A stretch of 64,000 nucleotides of DNA. Origin: CAZNPL01 sp964574815 (GTDB lineage Bacteria > Planctomycetota > Phycisphaerae > UBA1845). The stretch lies in NCBI GenBank assembly GCA_964574815.1, contig CAZNPL010000030.1, positions 21,323 to 85,322 on the forward strand, written 5' to 3'. The position numbers and the translations under genes were made by a program. This document shows positions 43,521 to 51,590 of the stretch, piece by piece; the stretch's first letter is position 1, and each line of letters starts with the position of its first letter. Below the pieces are notes generated by a model. It ran no database searches. It had not been told where the DNA came from and was given only the letters and a program-made list of their open reading frames with translations.

Positions 43521-44096
43521 ATGGCTCGAATCAAAAACGTTCTGACAACAGGAGAGGTCGCAAGGATCTGTCAGGTTGCTCCGCGAACGGTCGCCAAGTG
43601 GTTCGATCGCGGCGAGCTCAAGGGTTACCGTGTGCCCGGAAGCAAGGATCGCCGGGTCCCCGTCGCCGATCTGATCCGGTTCATGCGCGAGCACGGTATG
43701 CCGCTGGATGGACTCGACACCGGGGCCACTCGCGTCCTGTTGGTCGACTCCGATTCTGAGAGACGCGATACGCTGGCACAGACTCTGAGCCGACAGCCAT
43801 CTCTTGAGGTTCAAGCCGCTGAATCTGCGTTTGGGGCCGGTGTCGCGGCCGCTCGTTTTAACCCGCACGTCATAATCCTTGAGGCCTCGACGTCAAAACT
43901 CCGCGAGCCAGCATTGGCAACCGCGCTGACTGGCCGGGAGAGAGAACCGCAGTTCAAGCTTGTCGCCATCGCCGCCAATCAGTCGGAGGCGGAGACTTTC
44001 CGCCAATCCGGGTACGATGAGTCCTTGGTCCGGCCTTTCAAAGCCCGAGATGTGATCCAGGTTATCGACGCACTAACCAACGTGGACAGCCTGTAA
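43521..44096 (+). CDS. Excisionase/MerR-type DNA-binding domain fused to a pseudo-receiver domain
   Basis: A 191-residue protein. Residues about 5-60 are a winged-helix DNA-binding module of the excisionase/BldC type (VLTTGEVARICQVAPRTVAK, WFDRGELKGYRVPGSKDRRV). Residues about 75-190 have the receiver fold of response regulators (VLLVDSDSERRDTLAQTL), but the phosphorylation site is altered: the phosphoacceptor Asp is Glu (HVIILEAS), the Thr/Ser is Ala (VAIAANQ) and the Lys before Pro-Phe is Arg (LVRPF). It should therefore bind DNA without aspartyl phosphorylation and may be permanently on or sense another cue. Start at ATG 43521 is set by the conserved DNA-binding module. No sensor kinase gene is adjacent. 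Confidence 0.82.
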   Translation: MARIKNVLTTGEVARICQVAPRTVAKWFDRGELKGYRVPGSKDRRVPVADLIRFMREHGMPLDGLDTGATRVLLVDSDSERRDTLAQTLSRQPSLEVQAAESAFGAGVAAARFNPHVIILEASTSKLREPALATALTGREREPQFKLVAIAANQSEAETFRQSGYDESLVRPFKARDVIQVIDALTNVDSL

Positions 44097-44511
44097 GCCA
44101 CTCCGGTCGGCAGATGTCATAGGGCGTCAGACGGCAGGGCACGACTAGGTGAGAGGGACAACCGTCCTGTACTGCTAACGTCGAGTTTCTTCTGCGCCGC
44201 CAGGGTTTTTGTCGCGCACACCCAACTTAAGCGTTGGCAGCAACTTCCATTGCGGCATGCACCCTTCCTTCGCCCCGGAGCCTGCCCGCCGCAGGCGGGC
44301 GCCATCCCTTGCTTTGGTCGCGCCCAACGGCCGCGCTGCTTGTGTGGGGCCGACGCGGCGCGGAACGACATGCCACCTCGCAAGCATCCTCCCGGCGCGG
44401 CGTGAGGAGCGCCGGTTGCCTTCGGGAGAGCCCCTGATAGAATTCCCTCCAGGGCTAGGGCGCCCCCGATCGGGTAGTCGGGTCAGCATACTTGGAAAAG
44501 GAAGGATTGGA
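44097..44511. other. Intergenic stretch with GC-rich hairpin
   Basis: About 415 bases without a gene. A GC-rich inverted repeat lies at 44284-44300 (GCCCGCC, loop GCA, GGCGGGC), similar in kind to dispersed REP-like hairpins. No T tract follows, so it is not a simple terminator. The stretch also holds the phhB promoter. Confidence 0.4.
44284..44300. repeat. Short GC-rich hairpin, possible REP-like element
   Basis: Seven-base perfect stem with a three-base loop. Only one copy was noticed in this window, so the dispersed-repeat idea is unproven. Confidence 0.3.
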
Positions 44512-44847
44512 ATGTCTGAACTTGCGCAGAAGTCGTGCGTCCCGTGCAAAGGCGGAGTGCCGCCGTTGAGCGAGGAGAAGATCAAGCCGTTGCTGTCGCA
44601 GCTCGATGGGTGGAGCGTGGAACGCGGGCATCATCTCGCCAAGACCATCACCTTTCCAGATTTCGCGACGGCCCTCGAGTTCGTGAACCGAGTGGGCGCC
44701 CTCGCCGAAGAGGAAGGCCATCACCCTGACCTTCATCTCTCCTACGGCAAGGTCGAAATTGAAGTGTGGACGCATAAAATCGACGGACTTACAGAAAGTG
44801 ACTTTGTTTTTGCGGCCAAGGTCGATCGCCTTCAGCCGTCTGCGTGA
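44512..44847 (+). CDS. phhB: Pterin-4a-carbinolamine dehydratase
   Basis: This small enzyme dehydrates 4a-hydroxytetrahydrobiopterin to help recycle the pterin cofactor; the family also includes proteins that act in molybdopterin or folate metabolism. The 111 residues contain the hallmark E-[x]-HHP-[x]-[x] run (EEEGHHPDLHLSYG) followed by VEIEVWTHKIDGLTESDF, with the catalytic histidine pair, plus a 20-residue N-terminus with two Cys (SCVPC). The ATG at 44512 follows AAAGGAAGGA. No aromatic amino acid hydroxylase gene is nearby, so the substrate pathway is open. Confidence 0.93.
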   Translation: MSELAQKSCVPCKGGVPPLSEEKIKPLLSQLDGWSVERGHHLAKTITFPDFATALEFVNRVGALAEEEGHHPDLHLSYGKVEIEVWTHKIDGLTESDFVFAAKVDRLQPSA

Positions 44848-45016
44848 GCTTGGTGCTAGGCCAACCAATCTACGTAAATAATTGATAATAAATAAGTTGC
44901 GATAAACCACCGCCTGCCGGAGAGGTCTGATCCCTGGCGGGTCAACGTCGCCGTGCTCAGATAATTGACGCGACGTCCGAAATTCTTCTTGAAATCGCAC
45001 TAAAAAGGTGGTATAC

Positions 45017-45214
45017 ATGAGTAGCACCGATGGGGTGGGAATTGCCTCGCACGGCGCGGGACACGACCTTATTTCCCCAGCAGGATCACGACGCATGCAG
45101 CAACCGGCATGTTCGGCCGGGACGAGTCGCCGCGCCGGCACTGCGCCCCAGAGCGGGTGCTCAGGAAGGTCGGAATTGGCGCGAACCTGGAGACTACTCG
45201 GACGTACAAGATAG
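45017..45214 (+). other. Possible leader ORF before the sigma factor gene
   Basis: An ATG at 45017 has a good ribosome binding site (AAAGGTGG) and opens a 65-codon frame (MSSTDGVGIAS...) ending at 45214, eight bases before the sigma start at 45222. Codon use is not strongly coding. It may be a leader that couples translation, or the original N-terminus of the sigma protein shifted out of frame. Confidence 0.25.
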
Positions 45215-45221
45215 CAGAACG

Positions 45222-46019
45222 ATGATTGGTAACCTGAAACAAACTTGCGGCGATCGTGCCCTCCAGCAGATGTGGTATAAGCCAGCCCGGCGTATCCGCA
45301 CCGAAGCCGCGGCCAGGCGGGCGAGGGAGATCGTCGAGCAGATTGCACGGCGGGAAGAACTCGGTGACATGGTCGACGAGCATGTGCTGTTCGTCGCCCT
45401 TCATACGTGCGCTTTTCAGGCGAAAAAGTGCTGCCAGAACGGCGACGGCAACAAACGCAAATGCCGCAAATGGGTGTCGCGCTGGCGGACGCTCCGAGAT
45501 TACATCGTCGAGCAGAACTTGGGTCTGGTGTACTCCATGATGACGCGTCTGCGTCTGGCGCACGCGCACTACGACGACATCCACAGCGACGGCCTGGTGG
45601 CCTTGGTGCGTGCTGTCGAGCGGTTTGACCCGTGGCGTGGAGTGCGGTTCAGCACCTACGCGTGCAACCTGATCGTCCGCGATCTGATCAACGTGTCGAA
45701 GCGAGCCGCGCGCTATCGCAACCTGTTTCCGTACCAGCACGACGAGACTTTCGAGCGGCCGCAGCCGATGCCGGACCACGAAACGGGTTTGTACGTCGAG
45801 CGCCTGCAGCGGGCGCTGGACAAGAACCTGGCCGGTCTGACCGACCTCGAAACGACGATTATTGAGCAGCGTTTCCCCAAGGACCGGCCGAAGCGCCGGA
45901 CGCTGCAGGAAATCGGGAAGGAAATCGGAGTCAGCAAGGAGCGCGTGCGGCAGATCCAGATGAAGGCACTGGGCAAGCTGCGCGAGGTCCTGGACGCCGA
46001 CCCCGTATTGAATCGCTAA
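45222..46019 (+). CDS. Sigma-70 family RNA polymerase sigma factor, atypical
   Basis: A 265-residue sigma factor with region 2 (LRDYIVEQNLGLVYSMM, HYDDIHSDGLVALVRAVERF, RGVRFSTYACNLIVRDLI) and region 4 with a clear helix-turn-helix (RTLQEIGKEIGVSKERVRQI). There is no region 1.1, and region 3 is short. The N-terminal 90 residues are basic and carry a Cys pair (KKCCQNGDGNKRKCRKW) not usual for sigma factors. That places it nearer to group 3 than to the ECF factors in this window. The start is uncertain: ATG 45222 has a weak ribosome binding site, and an in-frame ATG at 45030 would add 64 residues. A strong terminator follows at 46039, so it is probably monocistronic. Confidence 0.88.
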   Translation: MIGNLKQTCGDRALQQMWYKPARRIRTEAAARRAREIVEQIARREELGDMVDEHVLFVALHTCAFQAKKCCQNGDGNKRKCRKWVSRWRTLRDYIVEQNLGLVYSMMTRLRLAHAHYDDIHSDGLVALVRAVERFDPWRGVRFSTYACNLIVRDLINVSKRAARYRNLFPYQHDETFERPQPMPDHETGLYVERLQRALDKNLAGLTDLETTIIEQRFPKDRPKRRTLQEIGKEIGVSKERVRQIQMKALGKLREVLDADPVLNR

Positions 46020-46038
46020 ATCCAGCCTCCTCCGCAAC

Positions 46039-46082
46039 ATCGCCGCCCGTCACGCCCAAACCAAGGCATGACGGGCGGCGAT
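46039..46082 (+). terminator. Strong hairpin terminator after the sigma factor gene
   Basis: A perfect 14-base stem (ATCGCCGCCCGTCA with TGACGGGCGGCGAT) closes a 16-base loop, 20 bases past the sigma stop. The following bases are TCATTTG, a weak T tract, but the stem is very stable. Confidence 0.7.
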
Positions 46083-46147
46083 TCATTTGAACCGGAACTA
46101 GAAATCACACGTCGCGATCCGCCGGTCGGTTACGTAAGCCATTGCGG

Positions 46148-46861
46148 ATGACCGTTGCTGATCTACACGCACTTGCTCTCGTCGGCATGATCGCCGGGAC
46201 CGCGTTGCTCCTGGTGAAGGTGAAACGGCGCAGGCCGACTTTCGCCGCGGAGGCATGGGCTGCGATCGGCGCAATTCTCCTTTTCCTGCTTGGGACTATT
46301 CTCAACACCCACATGTGCAGAGCCGGGCTCCCCTACACGCAGTGCGCCATATCGGCCGCGTGTTTCGGGCTGGTCATGGCCTTTGTTGCAGATCGACGGG
46401 TCCGCTTCCCTACAGCGGGGTTGATCGTCGTCGCCATGTTCGCCCTCGCGTATCACTATGTTGACCTGATCCACACGCGCGAATGGACGGGCAATCCATC
46501 GTGGCCGACGCCAAGCGCGGTGGAATCGATCAACCGATCCCGCCTCCGACTGGTTAAGGACGCCGTCCAGGCGGAAGAAACGGTCAGAGATATGGACTTT
46601 CGGTCAGGCTGGTTGCGCGACCTTCCCTTCGGCCCCGCCATCGAGGATTTGCTGGACGAAATGTCGTTTGAGCGTATCGAGACGCGCTGGGCCTGGCACA
46701 CGCCATTGACGTTACTGTTCCGCAAGGAGTACACGCAGTTGGACGTTTGGTATCCCGGAGGCCACGTTTCCGAGGAAATTGAGGAACTCGAACTTCGCGT
46801 GCGTGGTGGAAATGCATCGGTGCCGAGCGAGCGTGGCCATTCCAGCGGTCAGGGCCAATAG
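46148..46861 (+). CDS. Membrane protein of unknown function
   Basis: A 237-residue protein with about four membrane helices in its first half (residues about 6-24, 36-55, 65-82 and 88-105, e.g. AAIGAILLFLLGTILN) and a soluble C-terminal part of about 120 residues with many charged residues and a late hydrophobic stretch WHTPLTLLFRKE. The tail (NASVPSERGHSSGQGQ) is low complexity. It begins at ATG 46148; a TTG at 46142 would add two codons. The gene converges with phoH. No family was recognised. Confidence 0.6.
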   Translation: MTVADLHALALVGMIAGTALLLVKVKRRRPTFAAEAWAAIGAILLFLLGTILNTHMCRAGLPYTQCAISAACFGLVMAFVADRRVRFPTAGLIVVAMFALAYHYVDLIHTREWTGNPSWPTPSAVESINRSRLRLVKDAVQAEETVRDMDFRSGWLRDLPFGPAIEDLLDEMSFERIETRWAWHTPLTLLFRKEYTQLDVWYPGGHVSEEIEELELRVRGGNASVPSERGHSSGQGQ

Positions 46862-46889
46862 TCGCCGGGAGCGGCGGCCGAAGCCTGCC

Positions 46890-48191
46890 CTACAGCAGGT
46901 TCGCGGCCAGTTCGGCGAGAGGGCTGCGTTCGCCCTTGATGAGTGTGACATGGGCGGCCAGAGGCTGCGACCTAAGGCGGTTCACGAGGTAGTTGAAGCC
47001 GTTGCTGTTCGCGTCCACGTAGGGGTTGTCGATCTGGTACGGGTCGCCGGTGAGCACAACCTTGGCGTCCTGCCCGATGCGCGTGATGACCGTCTTGACC
47101 TCCAGCGGCGTAAGGTTCTGAGCTTCGTCGATGATCACGTAGCGGTTGGAGATGCTGCGGCCTCTGATGTAGGTGAGCGGCTGTATCTCGACCATGCCGG
47201 AGGCGATGAGTGATGCGGGATCCTTGTAGCCGCGTATGGCGCCGCCCGCGTCGATCAGAAAGTCGAGCGTATCAACAACGGGCTTCATCCACGGCTCGAG
47301 CTTGCGTTCGATGTCACCCGGCAGATAGCCGATATCCCGCCCCAGCGGCACGATCGGCCGCCCGACGAGCAGCCCGCGATAGTGCCGATGCCTGAGCGTG
47401 ATGTCCACGCCGGCCGCCATCGCCAACAGCGTCTTGCCGGTTCCGGCCTTGCCCATCAGCGTGACGAGCTGCACGCCTTCATCGAGCAGCGCGTCGAGGG
47501 CATAGTGCTGCTCCTTGTTACGCGCCCGAATCCCGCAGACCCCTTCCTTGGGAACGCGTAAAGAGACGAGCTTCTCTCCATAGGTGTCAACGCGCGCCAG
47601 CGCGGTTGACTTGGATCGTTCGGCGTTGCGGAGCAAAGCGTATTCGTTTGGCCGCGGTTTGCCGGCCGGGATCGGCATCTCGCCGTCACGCTTGAAGGCC
47701 TCCAGCACCTCGGGCGGCACCGTGAACTCATGATCGCCCACTTCGAGATCGGACAGCATGACGTGGTCGGTCTCGTAGTCCTCCGCCCGGAGCCCCGATA
47801 CGTCTGCGCGGATGCGAAGGTTGATGTCCTTGGTCACGATGACGACGGGCGTCTCGGGCTCGGACTGCTGGATCGCGTGGGCCACCCGAAGAAGTTCGAG
47901 ATCGCCGTTGGTCGGCCCTCCCACCAGGGCCCGTTCCGGTTCGCAGTGGATCTTCAGGGTGCCGCCGTTCTCCAGCGGTACGCCGGTCGTCAGATGCCGA
48001 TCGGCACGGAGTGAATCAAGCATGCGGGCCACGGCACGGGCATTGAATCCGCGGTCGGTCATCTCCTTCTTGAAACGGTCGATCTCCTCGATCACATTGA
48101 CCGGGATGATGACCGTGTTGTCCGAGAAATTGAAGATCGACGCGGGGTCGTGCAGCAGGATGTTGGCGTCGAGCACGTAATTCTTGCGCAT
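46890..48191 (-). CDS. PIN-PhoH protein (PhoH2-like RNA helicase/ATPase)
   Basis: A 433-residue fusion of an N-terminal PIN ribonuclease domain (YVLDANILLHDP, VIEEIDRFKKE, VTKDINLRIRAD: the acidic cluster for metal) and a C-terminal PhoH ATPase with Walker A GKAGTGKT, VIIDEAQNLTPLE (Walker B) and TGDPYQIDNPYVD. This is the PhoH2/YlaK arrangement, where known members unwind and cleave RNA. It should be cytosolic. The frame extends 22 codons upstream, but the PIN start MRKNYVLDAN fixes ATG 48191. In other bacteria PhoH2 can be preceded by an antitoxin-like gene; none is seen here. Confidence 0.93.
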   Translation of the reverse strand: MRKNYVLDANILLHDPASIFNFSDNTVIIPVNVIEEIDRFKKEMTDRGFNARAVARMLDSLRADRHLTTGVPLENGGTLKIHCEPERALVGGPTNGDLELLRVAHAIQQSEPETPVVIVTKDINLRIRADVSGLRAEDYETDHVMLSDLEVGDHEFTVPPEVLEAFKRDGEMPIPAGKPRPNEYALLRNAERSKSTALARVDTYGEKLVSLRVPKEGVCGIRARNKEQHYALDALLDEGVQLVTLMGKAGTGKTLLAMAAGVDITLRHRHYRGLLVGRPIVPLGRDIGYLPGDIERKLEPWMKPVVDTLDFLIDAGGAIRGYKDPASLIASGMVEIQPLTYIRGRSISNRYVIIDEAQNLTPLEVKTVITRIGQDAKVVLTGDPYQIDNPYVDANSNGFNYLVNRLRSQPLAAHVTLIKGERSPLAELAANLL

Positions 48192-48318
48192 GACGTGGGA
48201 GTATAGCCGGCGTCCGGCCGCGGACAAGCGAGCGGTACCTATGCCGTCGGCAACCACGAGACGCTCCCGAAGATTCCGCTCGGGCTGCCTGCTGATGTGG
48301 CGGCAGGCGGCGATTGGT

Positions 48319-48843
48319 TCACAACATCGATTCCGGCTCTTTCGTTTCCAGCGGAGGATTCTCCGTCACGTCAACGCTTGTCTCGCCCGTCTCGGGATCG
48401 ATTGTCACGGTCCGATACTCGTCACCAACGCGGATGCTGACCGAGCCGGCGCTGTCCGGCATCCCATACATGTCGAAGACAATCTCGCCGTCACCTCCGA
48501 GATCGAGCGACGCCAAAGAGCCGTTGTGCGGACTGGCGGCCACGAGGACGGAATACTCGGACGCCGGGTCGTCGCGATCCGGCATTCCGACAAGGGTGTA
48601 ACGATTGTCGGCCAGCGTGAATCGGCACGTCTGACTCGCGCCGGTTTTCATGGCGTGCCCCCGCGCAAGTTCCAGATCGGCCGCGATGCGCCTTGCCAGG
48701 CCGTCCGCACGCTGGCGGACCATCGCGTTGCCGAAACGCGGCAATGCGATGCCTGCCAATATGGCCATGATCGCCAGAACCAGCACGACCTCGGTGATGC
48801 TGAACGCCCTGACCGTACGTTGATCGGCGGTGACTTTTTTCAT
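48319..48843 (-). CDS. Type IV pilin/type II secretion pseudopilin-like protein (GspH-like)
   Basis: A 174-residue protein with an N-terminal class III prepilin signal: basic residues, then RAF|SITEVVLVLAIMAILAGIALP with the cleavage site before Phe and the conserved Glu at +5. The residue at -1 is Ala where Gly is usual. The hydrophobic helix and the globular beta-rich domain of about 120 residues match GspH/FimT-like minor pseudopilins. It would be processed by a prepilin peptidase and join a pilus or type II secretion pseudopilus. No other pilus or secretion gene lies in the window. It is on the reverse strand, downstream of phoH's promoter region. Confidence 0.8.
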   Translation of the reverse strand: MKKVTADQRTVRAFSITEVVLVLAIMAILAGIALPRFGNAMVRQRADGLARRIAADLELARGHAMKTGASQTCRFTLADNRYTLVGMPDRDDPASEYSVLVAASPHNGSLASLDLGGDGEIVFDMYGMPDSAGSVSIRVGDEYRTVTIDPETGETSVDVTENPPLETKEPESML

Positions 48844-49153
48844 GTGCTCGAGGCCTACATAAGCCTTCCAGAGTGAATTGCCGGCGCGTTTCTATAGAGT
48901 CTATTTCGGCGACCAGTCGGCGCGCGACCACTACTGAACGGAGTCGTTCAACTGCACGCGGAGTTGCGAGTCGGTGGCGGGTTACAAGGACGGCGTAGTG
49001 CGGAGTGGCTGCACCCGATAACAACCTGCGACAGGCGTTTATCCGGCACCCGGCCGACAGCATGCAAAACCGGCTCTGCCGGACGACCGCACCGCGGTTC
49101 CTACGCGCCGACATCGGGCCTCGGAAAAATCGCCGTCTTTGCGAAACAACAGA
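48844..49153. other. Gene-free stretch between PEP-CTERM and pseudopilin genes
   Basis: About 310 bases with no credible gene. It should hold the pseudopilin promoter; an AT-rich patch (tttctatagagtctatttcg) lies at about 48889-48908. No terminator was recognised after the PEP-CTERM stop. Confidence 0.35.
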
Positions 49154-49945
49154 TCAATTCCTGCCGGCGCCGCGACGCGCGGCAGGGGCACGGGACGGCG
49201 ATGGTCGGCCAAGCCCCAACGATAGAAGACCGCCGAAGAGCACAAATAGGATGGTTGCCGGCTCAGGAATGGTGAAGGCGAAGTCGTCGACGAACATGAC
49301 AATCGCTTGCCCGCTTCCCTCGACGCCCCCCATCCCCAGCGAATCGACGGACAGCCAGCGCTCCGGATCGAGAGTGGTCGAAATGGTGCCCAGAAAGTCG
49401 CCTGTATCGTCGCGCCCTTCGTATACCGAGGCGGTCACCTGATGCGCGGGACCGTCCACGACGACGTCAATGAAATAGGTGTGAAAAAAGAGGTAAGCAA
49501 GGGAGTCTGAAGGGGACACCGGTGTGCCGTCGTCGTAGCGCCCTTGAATCGTGATTTCGGCCTCGCCCGTCTCGTAATCACCGAAGCCGACGCTGATCCC
49601 AAGACGATTGCGAAGGAAGTCGTTTCCGCTGTTCCAGAATCCGATTCCCGAAAGAACGTCGTCAGTCGTCGTGACAGCCTGAGGCTCGACGACGACACTG
49701 AAGCCGAGCACGTTGTCGTTGACCTTGAAGGTCTCCCCGAGCGGCGCATAACGCCGGTCGTCGGCGCCGTCCTGGATGAAGAACGAACGGATGCGCCCCT
49801 TTGAATGCCAGGGGTGACGCTCGTCGCCAGGGCCTCGTATCTGGTCGAACCGTCCGACGCCGGTCTCGAAGTCCTCGATCCAGATCGGCGACCCGTAAAC
49901 TGCGGAGCAGAGCAAACACGCAATCGCAACGGCAAGCGGTTTCAT
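49154..49945 (-). CDS. PEP-CTERM sorting domain protein
   Basis: A 263-residue exported protein: signal peptide MKPLAVAIACLLCSAVYGS, then a 200-residue beta-rich domain (concanavalin-like, ESTIM-ated from FETGVGRFDQI and repeated beta strands; no enzyme motif seen), and a C-terminal PEP-CTERM tag: IPEPATILFVLFGGLLSLGLG followed by an Arg-rich end. In bacteria with the exosortase system the tag anchors proteins for surface display or processing; the exosortase gene is not in the window. GGGGGAGGAAG lies just before the ATG at 49945. Confidence 0.85.
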   Translation of the reverse strand: MKPLAVAIACLLCSAVYGSPIWIEDFETGVGRFDQIRGPGDERHPWHSKGRIRSFFIQDGADDRRYAPLGETFKVNDNVLGFSVVVEPQAVTTTDDVLSGIGFWNSGNDFLRNRLGISVGFGDYETGEAEITIQGRYDDGTPVSPSDSLAYLFFHTYFIDVVVDGPAHQVTASVYEGRDDTGDFLGTISTTLDPERWLSVDSLGMGGVEGSGQAIVMFVDDFAFTIPEPATILFVLFGGLLSLGLGRPSPSRAPAARRGAGRN

Positions 49946-50706
49946 TAAAGCTTCCTCCCCCGAAGGCCGTTCAGGCCACCCGCATATCGTACAGCGACAC
50001 CCCTCCGGGAGACGCTGTCGGAATGCTCCGGTCGGCCGTCAATACGCCCGCACGCCCGAGCTCACGCGGTGCGTTGCCGCCCCGCGCCCGAACGTAGCAC
50101 CTTGGGCCAGGCCCGCAGCCCGCCCCTGGCGATAGCTCTCTCCCGTATCAGCTTTTCTCTGGAACCCTCGTACCGAAAGCGGGGGCACCTCCGATTTGCC
50201 ATGGCGCTCCGGTGGGAATACAGGTTCCCCTCCTTATTCATCTTTCATCGTAGCAGTCCCTTAATCCTGATTCAAGATTCGAATCGCACGTGCACGTTAC
50301 CGGAACGCATCGTTTCCGATCTTCGCCATTGAGCGCGGCGACGCGACCCGCGCTCGTTCTCCGGCGATGCAGGATGAACGAGCGACAGGCCCGGGAACGT
50401 ATCGCATATGACGATTATGACGGTTGCCGCAAGCCGCTCCGGTAACCCGAATCGAAGGACCCGTCGCCGCGACGCTTCTTATATGACCAGGTTGCCACCC
50501 ACGTCTCTCAGCCAACGCCTGGCGGAAGCCTCTCAGTCTGTGGACGCATTGGTATCGCGGCGCGGTCGCGGTCACCAATGCGGAGTTTGGGGCGGGCGGT
50601 GCTTTCGCGTGTCGTTTGCCGCCGTTGCCGGGGCGCGCGCCGGATTCGGCCTCGGTGAGGCCAAGATGCACGCTTTTGCAAATCCCGCCTGCCGGCGTAG
50701 AATCTC
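49946..50706. other. Gene-free stretch upstream of the PEP-CTERM gene
   Basis: About 760 bases. Several open frames exist but lack ribosome binding sites and family features. An AT-richer zone sits at about 50225-50290. It must hold the PEP-CTERM promoter and the promoter of the small ORF at 50710. Confidence 0.35.
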
Positions 50707-50709
50707 GTG

Positions 50710-50781
50710 ATGGACGGGAAGCGCCTGACGGAGCGGGATAAGCGGGCGGCGGAGCTGGACGCGACCGGATGGAACCGATGA
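50710..50781 (+). CDS. Very small ORF coupled to the next gene
   Basis: A 23-codon frame, MDGKRLTERDKRAAELDATG and three more residues, begins at ATG 50710 (or GTG 50707) and ends with TGA that overlaps the next ATG as ATGA at 50778. The peptide is charged and probably helical. The upstream ribosome binding site is poor. It may be a leader that couples translation to the membrane protein, or a chance frame; the exact ATGA junction favours the first. Confidence 0.35.
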   Translation: MDGKRLTERDKRAAELDATGWNR

Positions 50782-51236
50782 AAAGAGCACTGTGGCTGGC
50801 TATGGCGGGAGCAGCACCGGTGGGTGCCGGAGTGTCGCTATGGGTATCCATGTCCGCGCCTGCCCAAGGCCCGGCAGAGATTCCCAGCCTGACGGCCTGG
50901 GGTAAGATTTTCTCGTTCCTGCTGCTCGCCGCGCTGGGCGTGGCCTACCTCGTCTGGCGCCGCCCCGTTGATCGTGCTCGAGCCATCCTGGAAACGTCCC
51001 CACTGGGCTCCGAAGAACAGACCGCCTCGCTCGTGGATTGGGGCCTCTACGCCAAAGTCGTCGTGGTACTCGAGGTGCTGGCCTTGGTGGTGATACTTGG
51101 AATGCGGACCCAAGGCTTGGTCCTGAGCCGGGTCGACACGCTTGGCGTGCTGGGGGTCGGCGCCATCGTGGCCTTTGTCATCCATCTCTTGTGGCTCGGT
51201 CGTCGCAGCGATTCGAGCTCTTCCGGGCGTCGATAG
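50778..51236 (+). CDS. Small membrane protein of unknown function
   Basis: A 152-residue protein with four predicted membrane helices (residues about 5-25, 45-62, 95-110 and 122-142; e.g. IFSFLLLAALGVAYLVW, VVVVLEVLALVVILG). Loops are short, apart from a charged segment between helices 2 and 3. The start at 50778 is favoured by the ATGA overlap; an in-frame ATG at 50769 adds three residues. No family recognised. Confidence 0.6.
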   Translation: MKRALWLAMAGAAPVGAGVSLWVSMSAPAQGPAEIPSLTAWGKIFSFLLLAALGVAYLVWRRPVDRARAILETSPLGSEEQTASLVDWGLYAKVVVVLEVLALVVILGMRTQGLVLSRVDTLGVLGVGAIVAFVIHLLWLGRRSDSSSSGRR

Positions 51237-51590
51237 CTGTCGATTCGTTACGACGGCTGTCGGTGCCGGCGCCAAACGGTGCCCCCAACTCTTATCGGTC
51301 GATGACCAGCGCAGGCCGGCCCCTCTCCCGCGACGTCCCCGCGCCCGGAGATATCGTACGTTCTGTGCGCGTCTCGATTGGGCCGCGTCACCGCTCGAAC
51401 AGTTTTGGCGGTGCGCCCTTCGTGTGGCCGCAGGGCGAGACATGTCGGCTGTTGCAGCGACTGATGTGGCGGTAACCGGCGTCGCCGGATGTCATGGCGG
51501 CCGCGACTGCTATGCCGGAGCGCTCCAGCCGGGGCTCGCGTTGGACGAAGCCTGATTATCGCCCGCTTGGGAGTTGGGGGAGGTGGGTCA
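51237..51590. other. Gene-free stretch upstream of the DUF1571 gene
   Basis: About 354 bases without a credible gene; it presumably holds the DUF1571 promoter. No hairpin followed by a T tract was seen. Confidence 0.35.
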
